Origin: Rhodobiaceae bacterium
GTDB lineage: Bacteria > Pseudomonadota > Alphaproteobacteria > Rhizobiales > Tepidamorphaceae
Assembly: GCA_020637985.1 (NCBI GenBank)
Contig: JACKJK010000007.1
Location: forward strand, 124,001 to 188,000
Direction: 5' to 3'
DNA length: 64,000 nt
Below the pieces are notes generated by a model. That model made no database searches and had not been told where the DNA came from. It saw only the letters and a program-made list of their open reading frames with translations. Both the position numbers and the translations under genes were made by a program. This document shows positions 6,581 to 13,866 of this stretch, piece by piece. How positions within the stretch are numbered: position 1 is the stretch's first letter; each line of letters starts with the position of its first letter.

Positions 6581-7230
6581 GCGTCTTCACCTGAGACTGC
6601 GATACCCGCTAGTTCCGCAAGGTCTTTGCGTGTGGTCCTACCCGTGCGTTCCATCTCTAGGACGGCAAGCAGCCGGTCGAAGTTGTCGAGGTAGGCATCA
6701 ACACAATCATCTTCCAGCGGCGTTCCACCTTCCTGACGCTCACGCGCAAGGCGTTCGACGTGGTGGCGTACTTTGTCGATTGCCATCTTCTCCGGTTTGC
6801 CGGCCCCCAGAAGCGCTAGGTTTTCGGGGCGAAGATCATTGGCTAGGTCCAGTGTGGTTGCCGCTTCATGTGGTCCGGCAGCCGCAATGATCCGCGCTAC
6901 GGGCATAGTGTCTGTCGCTGCATCTCTGGGGCAGAATTTGACGTAGACCTTGGGGATCGGCTTCGCGAAATTGGAGTTGGTAGCGAATGTGTGCCCGTAG
7001 CGGCAAGCCTCTGCGAACGTGGCAAGCGCCGCAACAGTAAGGGTTATTGCCTTGCGGTGCTTCTTGCCGAATACGGCGACTGCGGATCGGGATTGTGGTG
7101 GCAGTGGGCACTCATCAGGAGCGACGAGCGCCGCAACGCCAAAGGTCCGGGGGAGTGAATCAATCACTCTCATTGGGTCCCGAAAGACGATTTCAGGGGT
7201 CAAGAGCTTCGTGGTACCGTGCAGTTCCAT
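6577..7230 (-). CDS. 217-aa protein of unknown function
   Basis: The start at 7230 is supported by AAGAGGAAG about 12 bases upstream. The product is soluble with no signal peptide or membrane segment. It has an Ala-rich helical centre (KAITLTVAALATFAEA), a segment KPIPKVYVKFCPRD, and a charged helical C-terminal half (KVRHHVERLARERQEGG) ending in a possible HTH-like helix pair (TTRKDLAELAGIAV). I do not recognise it. It is the first gene read inward from the right end of the element and is coupled to the 56-aa ORF. Confidence 0.65.
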   Translation of the reverse strand: MELHGTTKLLTPEIVFRDPMRVIDSLPRTFGVAALVAPDECPLPPQSRSAVAVFGKKHRKAITLTVAALATFAEACRYGHTFATNSNFAKPIPKVYVKFCPRDAATDTMPVARIIAAAGPHEAATTLDLANDLRPENLALLGAGKPEKMAIDKVRHHVERLARERQEGGTPLEDDCVDAYLDNFDRLLAVLEMERTGRTTRKDLAELAGIAVSGEDA

Positions 7231-7245
7231 GTTGCTAGCTTCCTC

Positions 7246-7268
7246 TTGCTACAAAGGTCTGCTACAAA
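7246..7268 (+). repeat. Right pair of GCTACA boxes (candidate integrase arm sites)
   Basis: GCTACAAA occurs at 7248-7255 and 7261-7268, 13 bp apart and in the same orientation as the left pair at 99 and 112. TTGCTACAAA is identical at both ends of the element. The pair lies about 60-80 bp from attR. Confidence 0.5.
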
Positions 7269-7330
7269 ACGGAAACCATAGGCCAAGAAAACTATAGTGA
7301 ATTCAATGGCATGTGGGGGTATGGATGGAA

Positions 7331-7353
7331 TTCGAGCCTCTCACCGCCCACCA
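7331..7353 (+). repeat. attR core
   Basis: This is the right copy of the 23-bp core, identical to 17-39. It carries only the T-loop to CCA part of the tRNA, so it is the remnant made by integration and not a functional tRNA. Confidence 0.85.
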
Positions 7354-7492
7354 TTTCCCGACGCCTTTCGGGTTGACGGGAAGGCGCAATCGCGAAAGTC
7401 CCCGTAGCGGGCGCGTGCTGCTTGACTAAGCCTGTGCGCTGCCGTAAACCGCAGGCCTTCGCGTCGGCCGGATCTGAAGGTCGATCGATCGC

Positions 7493-7569
<77 letters not shown>

Positions 7570-7772
7570 CCTTCCTCCCCGAAATCGGTGATTGGCTTGA
7601 AACGCATTTCGCGCTTGCGCCCTGATGCGCGCGCGGAAGGCTTCGGCGGCAATTGGTGCATGGAGCGCATTCGGCTCACGTCGAACGGACCTGGGCGACA
7701 GGGGATGCTCGGAAGACCGGATGTGGAGCGAGGTCCCGGCGCTAAGGCGGGTCGGCCCGAACGCAATGGGCG

Positions 7773-8534
7773 CTAGGCTGCCGCGATCGACAAGGTCGTG
7801 CCCGCGGCGTTCAGCGCCTGGGTGATGTCGGGCGGGGGCGGGCGGTCCGTCACCAGTTCGGCGAATCCGTCGAAACCGCACACCTGCACCAGCCCCTGGC
7901 GGCCGAATTTGCTGTGGTCCGTCACGACGAGGCTGTGCTGGCCGCGCGACAGGACCATGCGGGCGAATTCCGCTTCTTCCAGGTCGTAGTCCATGACGCC
8001 GGTGGAGGCGTCGACGGCGCCTGTCGAGATGATGGCATGGGTGACCGCGAAGCGGCTGATGAAATCGATTGCCGAGACGCCGAAGGCGGCGCCTGAATCG
8101 CTGCGCAACTCGCCGCCGGCCATGTAGACCTTGTTGCCGTTGACGGTCGCCAGCGTGCGGGCGATGTCGGAGGAATTGGTCACCACGGTCAGGCGGCGGT
8201 GCGACAGCAGCTCGCGCGCCAGGAAGCTCGTGGTGGTGCCGGTGTCGAGCATCACCGAATCGCCATCGCGGATGCGCGCGGCGACCGCCCTGGCGATGAG
8301 GCGCTTGGCGGGGGCGTTCTCGCGCATGCGCCGCTCGAAGGGTGCCTCTCCGCCCTGGCCTGCGAGAGAGACCGCGCCGTGCATCTTCACCACGGTGCCG
8401 AGATCCGTCAGCGGGCGTACGTCGCGGCGCACGGTTTCGGCGGACACACCCAGCCTTCCGGCAAGATCGGCGATCGTGATCGTGCCTTGCTCGTTGAGGA
8501 GCTGGAGGATTTCGCCGTGGCGTTTGGACAGCAT
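7773..8534 (-). CDS. DeoR/GlpR-family transcriptional repressor
   Basis: The 253-aa protein has an N-terminal winged helix-turn-helix (about 1-57; MLSKRHGEILQLLNEQ, then LAGRLGVSAETVRRDV). The C-terminal DeoR sensor domain has the ribose-phosphate-isomerase-like fold and the phosphosugar-site motif DTGTTT (about 95-101), then TNS and an SDSGAAFG segment. Length and layout are typical. GGAG seven bases before the ATG supports the start. It diverges from the quaternary-amine transport operon across a 260-bp gap, so control of that operon is plausible. DeoR proteins usually sense phosphorylated metabolites, which fits the two kinases in that operon (inference). Confidence 0.9.
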   Translation of the reverse strand: MLSKRHGEILQLLNEQGTITIADLAGRLGVSAETVRRDVRPLTDLGTVVKMHGAVSLAGQGGEAPFERRMRENAPAKRLIARAVAARIRDGDSVMLDTGTTTSFLARELLSHRRLTVVTNSSDIARTLATVNGNKVYMAGGELRSDSGAAFGVSAIDFISRFAVTHAIISTGAVDASTGVMDYDLEEAEFARMVLSRGQHSLVVTDHSKFGRQGLVQVCGFDGFAELVTDRPPPPDITQALNAAGTTLSIAAA

Positions 8535-8580
8535 GGGGCGCTCCGGGTGGACGCCATGTTTGTATGCACTTGATGCCTAT

Positions 8581-8610
8581 TTGACAATCAATACGGGCAC
8601 AAACGGTCAA
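8581..8610. promoter_or_regulatory. Inverted TTGAC/GTCAA repeat in the divergent promoter region
   Basis: TTGACAATC at 8581-8589 faces AACGGTCAA at 8602-8610. It forms an imperfect 30-bp inverted repeat between the DeoR gene and the binding-protein gene. TTGACA is also a good -35 hexamer for rightward transcription. It is a candidate operator and promoter; I could not identify a matching -10 with confidence. Confidence 0.35.
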
Positions 8611-8794
8611 CAAAGCCAAAAAAAACCACAAGCCGCGATTGACAGGGTGCGGAGATGCGCATGACACTGACACCTGCACGATGAGAAGAACGGACGCAGG
8701 CCTTGCTCGGCCGCAGGGCCGTATCGTTGCAGGGGAACCAACGGCAGATCATTTCGGCGGGCGGGACTTCGCGCGCCAGGGCAGGAGGACGGAC

Positions 8795-9760
8795 ATGCAG
8801 ACAGGGACATTCATCAGGCGTACGGCCACGGCGCTGGCGCTGACGGCGGCGATGGCGCTGCCGAGCGGCGCTTTTGCCGCGGCCGAATCCAGCGATCCGA
8901 TCAAGCTGACGCTGCACGACTGGACCGGGCAGCTGATCACCACGCAGCTGATGGGCGAAGTGCTCAAGAAGGCCGGCTACAACGTGGAATACGTGCAGGC
9001 CGACTATCTCGCCCAGTTCGCGGGCCTTGAGTCCGGCGACCTGCATGTCGCGATGGAGATCTGGGAGACCACGGGTCGCGACGCGATGGACGCCGCAACC
9101 GCCACCGGCAAGGTCGAGAACCTCGGCCCGACGGGCATGAAGGCCAAGGAAGAGTGGTGGTATCCCGAGTACATGAAGGAGAAGTGCCCGGGGCTGCCGA
9201 ACTGGGAAGCGCTGAAGGACGAGGCCTGCGCGGAAGCCTTCGCGACGGCGGAAACCGCGCCGAAGGGCCGCTATCTCGGCGGCCCGGTGACCTGGGGCGG
9301 CTATGACGACGAACGCGTCGAGGCCCTGGAGCTTCCTTTCGAGGTGATTCACGCGGGCACCGACGCGGCACTCTTCGCCGAGCTGGAGAGCGCCTACCAG
9401 CGCAAGGCGCCGATCATGCTGTGGATCTATGCGCCGCACTGGGCGCCTGCCAAGTACAAGGGCGAATGGGTCGAGTTCCCCGAATACACCAAGGAATGCT
9501 ATTCGGACCCGAAGTGGGGCTCCAACCCGGACGCGCAGTATGACTGCGGCAAGCCGTTCGGCGAGATCTGGAAGGTGTCCTGGGCCGGCCTGAAGGACAA
9601 GTGGCCGGGCGCGCACAAGGCCATCACCGCCTTCACCGTCAACAACGACGAAATGGGCGCGATGATCTCCGCCGTCGACCTCGACGGCAAGACGGTTGAC
9701 GCCGTGGTTGCCGACTGGATGGGCGCCAACGAGGCCCGCTGGTCCGCCTGGATCAAGTAG
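8795..9760 (+). CDS. Substrate-binding protein of a glycine-betaine/choline-type ABC transporter
   Basis: This is the periplasmic receptor for uptake of a quaternary amine. The 321-aa precursor has a Sec signal peptide (about 1-30, RRTATALALTAAMALPSGAFA) and an OpuAC/ProX-type domain starting KLTLHDWTGQLITTQL. Numerous Trp and Tyr residues (EIWETTG, EEWWYPEY, MLWIYAPHWAP) are as expected for an aromatic cage around a trimethylammonium group. GCAGGAGG lies 6 bases before the ATG at 8795; the frame opens earlier at 8639 but without a site. It is the first gene of the operon and is followed by a strong stem-loop. Confidence 0.9.
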   Translation: MQTGTFIRRTATALALTAAMALPSGAFAAAESSDPIKLTLHDWTGQLITTQLMGEVLKKAGYNVEYVQADYLAQFAGLESGDLHVAMEIWETTGRDAMDAATATGKVENLGPTGMKAKEEWWYPEYMKEKCPGLPNWEALKDEACAEAFATAETAPKGRYLGGPVTWGGYDDERVEALELPFEVIHAGTDAALFAELESAYQRKAPIMLWIYAPHWAPAKYKGEWVEFPEYTKECYSDPKWGSNPDAQYDCGKPFGEIWKVSWAGLKDKWPGAHKAITAFTVNNDEMGAMISAVDLDGKTVDAVVADWMGANEARWSAWIK

Positions 9761-9780
9761 GCCGCCACGCCGACTTCAGA

Positions 9781-9809
9781 CCGGGGCCGCCTTGTACGGG
9801 CGGCCCCGG
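9781..9809 (+). other. Strong intergenic stem-loop after the binding-protein gene
   Basis: An 11-bp perfect GC stem (9781-9791 with 9799-9809) encloses a 7-nt loop between the binding-protein and ATPase genes. There is no U-tract, so it is more likely an mRNA-stabilising or attenuating structure that lets the binding protein be made in excess than a full terminator. Confidence 0.6.
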
Positions 9810-9902
9810 CACAAGCCACCTTACTGCGCGCCTTCCCGGTCTGCGATCTGCGGATGACGGGAGAGCTGTCCGCAAAACCGCGCGCCGCGGCGGAACCAGA
9901 CC

Positions 9903-10922
9903 ATGAGCGAATCCGAAGCCAAGCTTGTATGCCGCGACGTGTGGAAGGTGTTCGGCGACGGCGCCGCGCAGTTTCTCCGCAGCCATGCCGGCAAGGCGAC
10001 GCATGACGCGCTTGTCGAAGCCGGTCTCGTCGGCGCGGTGCGTGCGGCCAACATGGAAGTGCGGACCGGCGAGATCTTCGTCATCATGGGACTTTCCGGC
10101 TCGGGCAAGTCGACGCTGGTGCGCTGCCTGTCGCGGCTGATCGAGCCGACGGCGGGGGAAATCCTGTTCAAGGGCGAGAACCTGCTGGCGGCCAGCGACA
10201 AGCGGATGATCGAGATCCGCCGCCACCAGATGGGCATGGTGTTCCAGCACTTCGCGCTGCTGCCTCATCTCGACGTGCTTCACAACGTGGCGTTCCCACT
10301 CGATGTGCAGGGCGTGGCGCGGGACAAGCGCGAGGCGCGCGCGCGCCAGATGATCGAACTCGTCGGCCTCGCCGGCAAGGAGGGCTTCTTCCCGCGCGAA
10401 CTCTCCGGCGGCCAGCAGCAGCGCGTCGGCATCGCGCGTTCGCTCGCGGTGGAGCCGGAACTGTGGTTTCTCGACGAGCCGTTTTCCGCGCTCGATCCAC
10501 TGATCCGGCGCGAGATGCAGGACGAGTTCTCCCGCCTGCAATCGGTGCTCAAGAAGACCATCGTGTTCATCACGCACGACTTCGACGAGGCGATCCGGCT
10601 GGCAGACCGCATCGCCATCATGAAGGACGGCGAGATCGTGCAGGTCGGCAAGCCCGAGGAAATCGTTTTGGCGCCGGCGACCGACTATGTCGCGGAGTTC
10701 ACCCGCAACGTGCCCAAGGCGAAGGTGGTACGGGTCCGCTCCGTGATGAAGCCGGCGACGGGCCGGATGCCCAGGGACAGCGTCTCGCCGCTGGCGACGA
10801 TCGCCGATGCGGCGCCGCTGTTTACAGGCCGCGTGACGCGGCTCAAGGTCGTCGATGATTCCGGGCGCGAACTCGGCGTGCTGGAGCGCGCCGACGTCGT
10901 CGACGTCATGATGCGGGGCTGA
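9903..10922 (+). CDS. ABC transporter ATPase, ProV/OpuAA type
   Basis: This is the cytoplasmic ATPase powering quaternary-amine import. In the 339-aa protein, Walker A is at 63-71 (GLSGSGKST), the Q-loop near 115 (MVFQHFALLP), the ABC signature at 168-174 (LSGGQQQ), Walker B at about 188-193 (WFLDEP) and the H-loop after it (FITHDFDEA). The N-terminal 45 residues before the first strand are typical of ProV-type ATPases. The C-terminal 60 residues are a shortened accessory region with no full CBS pair recognised. The gene ends 4 bp before the permease gene. Confidence 0.93.
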   Translation: MSESEAKLVCRDVWKVFGDGAAQFLRSHAGKATHDALVEAGLVGAVRAANMEVRTGEIFVIMGLSGSGKSTLVRCLSRLIEPTAGEILFKGENLLAASDKRMIEIRRHQMGMVFQHFALLPHLDVLHNVAFPLDVQGVARDKREARARQMIELVGLAGKEGFFPRELSGGQQQRVGIARSLAVEPELWFLDEPFSALDPLIRREMQDEFSRLQSVLKKTIVFITHDFDEAIRLADRIAIMKDGEIVQVGKPEEIVLAPATDYVAEFTRNVPKAKVVRVRSVMKPATGRMPRDSVSPLATIADAAPLFTGRVTRLKVVDDSGRELGVLERADVVDVMMRG

Positions 10923-10926
10923 GGCC

Positions 10927-12963
10927 ATGGGCGCGCCGGCTCAAGCGCAGAACAATACCCAGCCCGGCGAGGCGGAAGCGTCCGCTCGCCGCCGGCGTGG
11001 CGCCGTGCTGGCCTGGGGCGTGGCAATCGCCGCGTTCGTCGTATTCTGGCAGTTCGGCAAGCCGCTGGCGGCGTGGGCCTTCAAGTATCCCAAGGCCTAC
11101 GCGATTCCCGCGCAGGCGTGGATCAGCTCCGGCATGAAGTGGCTGCTGAACGAGGCGACGTTCGGCCTGTTCACGTTTCTCGATCTCACCCGCTTCACCG
11201 CAGCCATGATCGACATTCCCTACAAGCTCGCGCTCAGCCTGCTGTCGACCGGCTTCCTGCAGGGGCAGGGATCGGGCGCGGTGCAGTTGCTGCCGCCGGT
11301 TTCGTGGATCGCGGTGATCGCGATCGTTGCGCTGCTCGGCTGGCATGCCGGCGGGCGCAGGCTGGCGCTGCTGGTCGCGGGCTGCTTCGCCTTCCTCGCC
11401 ATGTTCGGGCAGTGGGATAGCGCCATGGTGACGCTTGCCTCGATCCTGGTGGCGGTGCCGATCGGCGTCGTGCTGGGGCTGCTGCTCGGTATCGTCGCCT
11501 ACCGCTGGCCGGCGCTGGAGCGCGCCATCATCCCGCTGCTCGACCTGATGCAGACGATCCCCGTCTTCGCGTATCTGGTGCCGATCCTGTTCCTGTTCGG
11601 GTTCGGGCCGACGGCGGCGGTGGTGGCGACGCTGATCTACGCTCTGCCGCCCATGACGCGGGTGACGATCCTGGCACTGAGGCAGGTGCCGTCCGAAGTC
11701 ATCGACCTTGGCAACATGGTCGGCTGCACGCCGCGGCAGATGACCTGGCGGGTGATGGTACCGTCTGCCAAGGACAGCCTGATGGTGGGTGTCAACCAGG
11801 TCATCATGCTGTCCCTCAACATGGTCATCATCGCCTCGATGATCGGTGCCGGCGGGCTCGGCTTCGATGTGCTCGCCGCCCTGCGACGGCTCGATATCGG
11901 GGCGGGGCTTGAGGCCGGCATGGCGATCGTGGCGCTGGCGATCGCGCTCGACCGGCTGAGCCAGGCCTACGCCTACCGGATCGCCAAGCCGCATCACGAG
12001 ACGGCCGCGAACAAGGGGTTCGTCGCACGCCATCCCTATACGGTGGGCGCGCTCGCCTTTGTCGCCGTGACCATGGCGATTGGTCTCGCCGTTCCCGCCG
12101 TCCAGGACTATCCGGATGGCCTGAAGGTTTCCACGGGACCGTTCTTTTCCGACGTCGTCGGCTGGATCAACGTCAACTTTTTCGACGTGCTGGAAGGCAT
12201 GAAGAACGCGCTGCTTCTCAACGTGATGGTGCCGGCCAAGCGCCTGCTGCTCGATCTGCCGTGGTTCGGCGTCGTGGTGCTTCTGGCGTTCGCGGGCTAC
12301 CGGCTCGGCGGGTGGCGGCTGGCGGCAACGATCGGCGCGCTGTCCTTCCTCATCGCCGCGACGCGGCAGTGGGAAAAGGCGATGATCACCGTCTACCTGT
12401 GTGGCTCCTCGGTGGTGCTGGCAGCGCTGATCGGCATCCCGATCGGCGTCCTCGTTGCCGAGCGCGACCGCGCGTGGCGGGTGGTGCAGGTCATCATCGA
12501 CACGCTGCAGACCCTGCCGTCCTTCGTCTATCTGATGCCGGCGGTGATGCTGTTCCGGGTCGGCGATTTCACGGCGATGATCGCGGTGGTCGCCTACGCG
12601 GTTGCGCCGGCGATCCGTTACACGGTCCTCGGGCTGAAGGGCGTCGATCCGCGCCTCATCGAGGCCGGCAAAGCGATGGGGTGCACGCCGTGGCAGCTGC
12701 TGAGCCGGATCCGGCTGAAACTGGCCTTTCCGGAGATCATGCTCGGTCTCAACCAGACGATCATGTTCGCGTTGTCGATGCTGGTCATCACGGCGCTGGT
12801 GGGCACGCGCGACCTCGGCCAGGAGGTCTATATCGCGCTGACAAAGGCAGACACCGGGCGCGGCCTCGTCGCGGGCCTTGCGGTCGCCTTCATCGGCATC
12901 ATTGCGGACAGGCTGATATCGGCGGGGGCGCGGCGGGTGCGCCAGAGCCTGGGACTGGCTTGA
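10927..12963 (+). CDS. Fused double permease of a betaine/choline-type ABC transporter
   Basis: This is the inner-membrane channel of the importer. The 678-aa polypeptide contains two copies of the ProW-type permease domain, each with several membrane helices and an EAA-type loop (GNMVGCTPRQMTWRV near 260-275, and GKAMGCTPWQLLSRI near 580-595). The two halves are joined by a hydrophobic linker around residues 355-480. ProW-type permeases are usually single-domain homodimers of about 280-350 aa, so this fusion makes a pseudo-heterodimer. It lies between the ATPase and the first kinase in the same operon. Confidence 0.9.
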   Translation: MGAPAQAQNNTQPGEAEASARRRRGAVLAWGVAIAAFVVFWQFGKPLAAWAFKYPKAYAIPAQAWISSGMKWLLNEATFGLFTFLDLTRFTAAMIDIPYKLALSLLSTGFLQGQGSGAVQLLPPVSWIAVIAIVALLGWHAGGRRLALLVAGCFAFLAMFGQWDSAMVTLASILVAVPIGVVLGLLLGIVAYRWPALERAIIPLLDLMQTIPVFAYLVPILFLFGFGPTAAVVATLIYALPPMTRVTILALRQVPSEVIDLGNMVGCTPRQMTWRVMVPSAKDSLMVGVNQVIMLSLNMVIIASMIGAGGLGFDVLAALRRLDIGAGLEAGMAIVALAIALDRLSQAYAYRIAKPHHETAANKGFVARHPYTVGALAFVAVTMAIGLAVPAVQDYPDGLKVSTGPFFSDVVGWINVNFFDVLEGMKNALLLNVMVPAKRLLLDLPWFGVVVLLAFAGYRLGGWRLAATIGALSFLIAATRQWEKAMITVYLCGSSVVLAALIGIPIGVLVAERDRAWRVVQVIIDTLQTLPSFVYLMPAVMLFRVGDFTAMIAVVAYAVAPAIRYTVLGLKGVDPRLIEAGKAMGCTPWQLLSRIRLKLAFPEIMLGLNQTIMFALSMLVITALVGTRDLGQEVYIALTKADTGRGLVAGLAVAFIGIIADRLISAGARRVRQSLGLA

Positions 12964-12975
12964 GGGGGAGGGCGC

Positions 12976-13866
12976 ATGACCGCGGCGGAAGAACGCATCG
13001 CACGGCTTGGCTGCTGGAACGGCAGGCTTGAGATTTCACCGCTGAAGGGCGGGCTGTCGAACGAAAGCTACATGGTCGCCGATGCGGGCGGTCGCCATGT
13101 CGTGCGCTTCGGGCGCGACTTTCCGTTCCATCATGTCTCGCGCGAGCGCGAGGCAATGGCGGCGCGCGCAGCGCATGCCGCCGGGTTCGCGCCGGCGGTG
13201 GAACACACCGAGCCGGGCGTCATGGTCTGCGCCTTCATCGAGGCGAAGACGCTGGACGCCGCCGATGTGCGCGCCAATCCGGAGCGCATCGGAACCTTCG
13301 TGCGGCGTTTCCACGAGGACATGCCGCGGCACGTATCGGGGCCCGGTTTCATGTTCTGGGTCTTCCACGTCATCCGCGACTACGCGCGGACACTGAAGGC
13401 CAACGACAGCCGGATGATCCCGCGCCTGCCGGAATTCCTGTCGCTCGCAGCCGAACTGGAGGAAGCGCAGGTTGCGATGCCGATCGTCTACGGCCATCAC
13501 GACCTGCTGCCGGGCAATTTCCTGGACGACGGCGAACGGCTGTGGCTCATCGACTTCGAGTACGCAGGTTTCGGGACAGCGACCTTCGATCTCGCCGGCG
13601 CGGCTTCCAACGCGGAGATGGACGAGGCGCAGACGAGCCGACTGCTGACCGCCTATTTCGGCCATGAACCGGGCGCCGATTTCCTGCGTGCCAACGCCGC
13701 CATGCAATGCGCCTCGCTGCTGCGCGAGGCGATGTGGAGCATGGTGTCGGAAATCTTCCTCGACGCGCCGGGCGCCGACTACGTCGCCTACACCACCGAG
13801 AACCTGGAGCGCCTCGATGCGGCGCTGGCCAGCTACCGCGCCAGATACGGGGCCATTTCCAAATGA
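12976..13866 (+). CDS. Choline-kinase-like phosphotransferase 1
   Basis: The 296-aa protein is a member of the aminoglycoside/choline kinase superfamily. It has an N-terminal nucleotide-binding lobe (GGLSNESYMV near 25-34), the catalytic HxD loop with downstream Asn at 172-181 (YGHHDLLPGN) and the metal-binding DFEYAG at 193-198. The family phosphorylates choline or related amino alcohols; the actual substrate here is unknown. Its stop overlaps the start of the next flavoprotein gene (ATGA), so they are tightly coupled. A second kinase closes the operon, which is unusual for a methylamine-demethylation cluster. Confidence 0.85.
   Translation: MTAAEERIARLGCWNGRLEISPLKGGLSNESYMVADAGGRHVVRFGRDFPFHHVSREREAMAARAAHAAGFAPAVEHTEPGVMVCAFIEAKTLDAADVRANPERIGTFVRRFHEDMPRHVSGPGFMFWVFHVIRDYARTLKANDSRMIPRLPEFLSLAAELEEAQVAMPIVYGHHDLLPGNFLDDGERLWLIDFEYAGFGTATFDLAGAASNAEMDEAQTSRLLTAYFGHEPGADFLRANAAMQCASLLREAMWSMVSEIFLDAPGADYVAYTTENLERLDAALASYRARYGAISK

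Larger units (their letters stand above)
17..7353. mobile_element. Integrative element inserted in a tRNA 3' end
   Basis: A 23-bp sequence running from the T-loop to the CCA end of the tRNA occurs at 17-39 and again at 7331-7353 in the same orientation. A tyrosine recombinase gene begins about 100 bp inside the left copy. Paired boxes of the GCTACA type lie inside each end. The interior has lower coding density than the flanks and many short unrecognised ORFs. No capsid, tail, conjugation or replication genes are visible, so this is a small integrative element or island and not a recognisable prophage. The left copy keeps the tRNA complete. Confidence 0.85.

Noticed and set aside
17..7353. 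A complete prophage
   Set aside because: An integrase and att sites are present, but no terminase, portal, capsid, tail, lysis or replication genes can be recognised.
7331..7353. A second tRNA gene
   Set aside because: Only the T-loop to CCA part is present; upstream sequence cannot form D and anticodon arms. It is the attR remnant.
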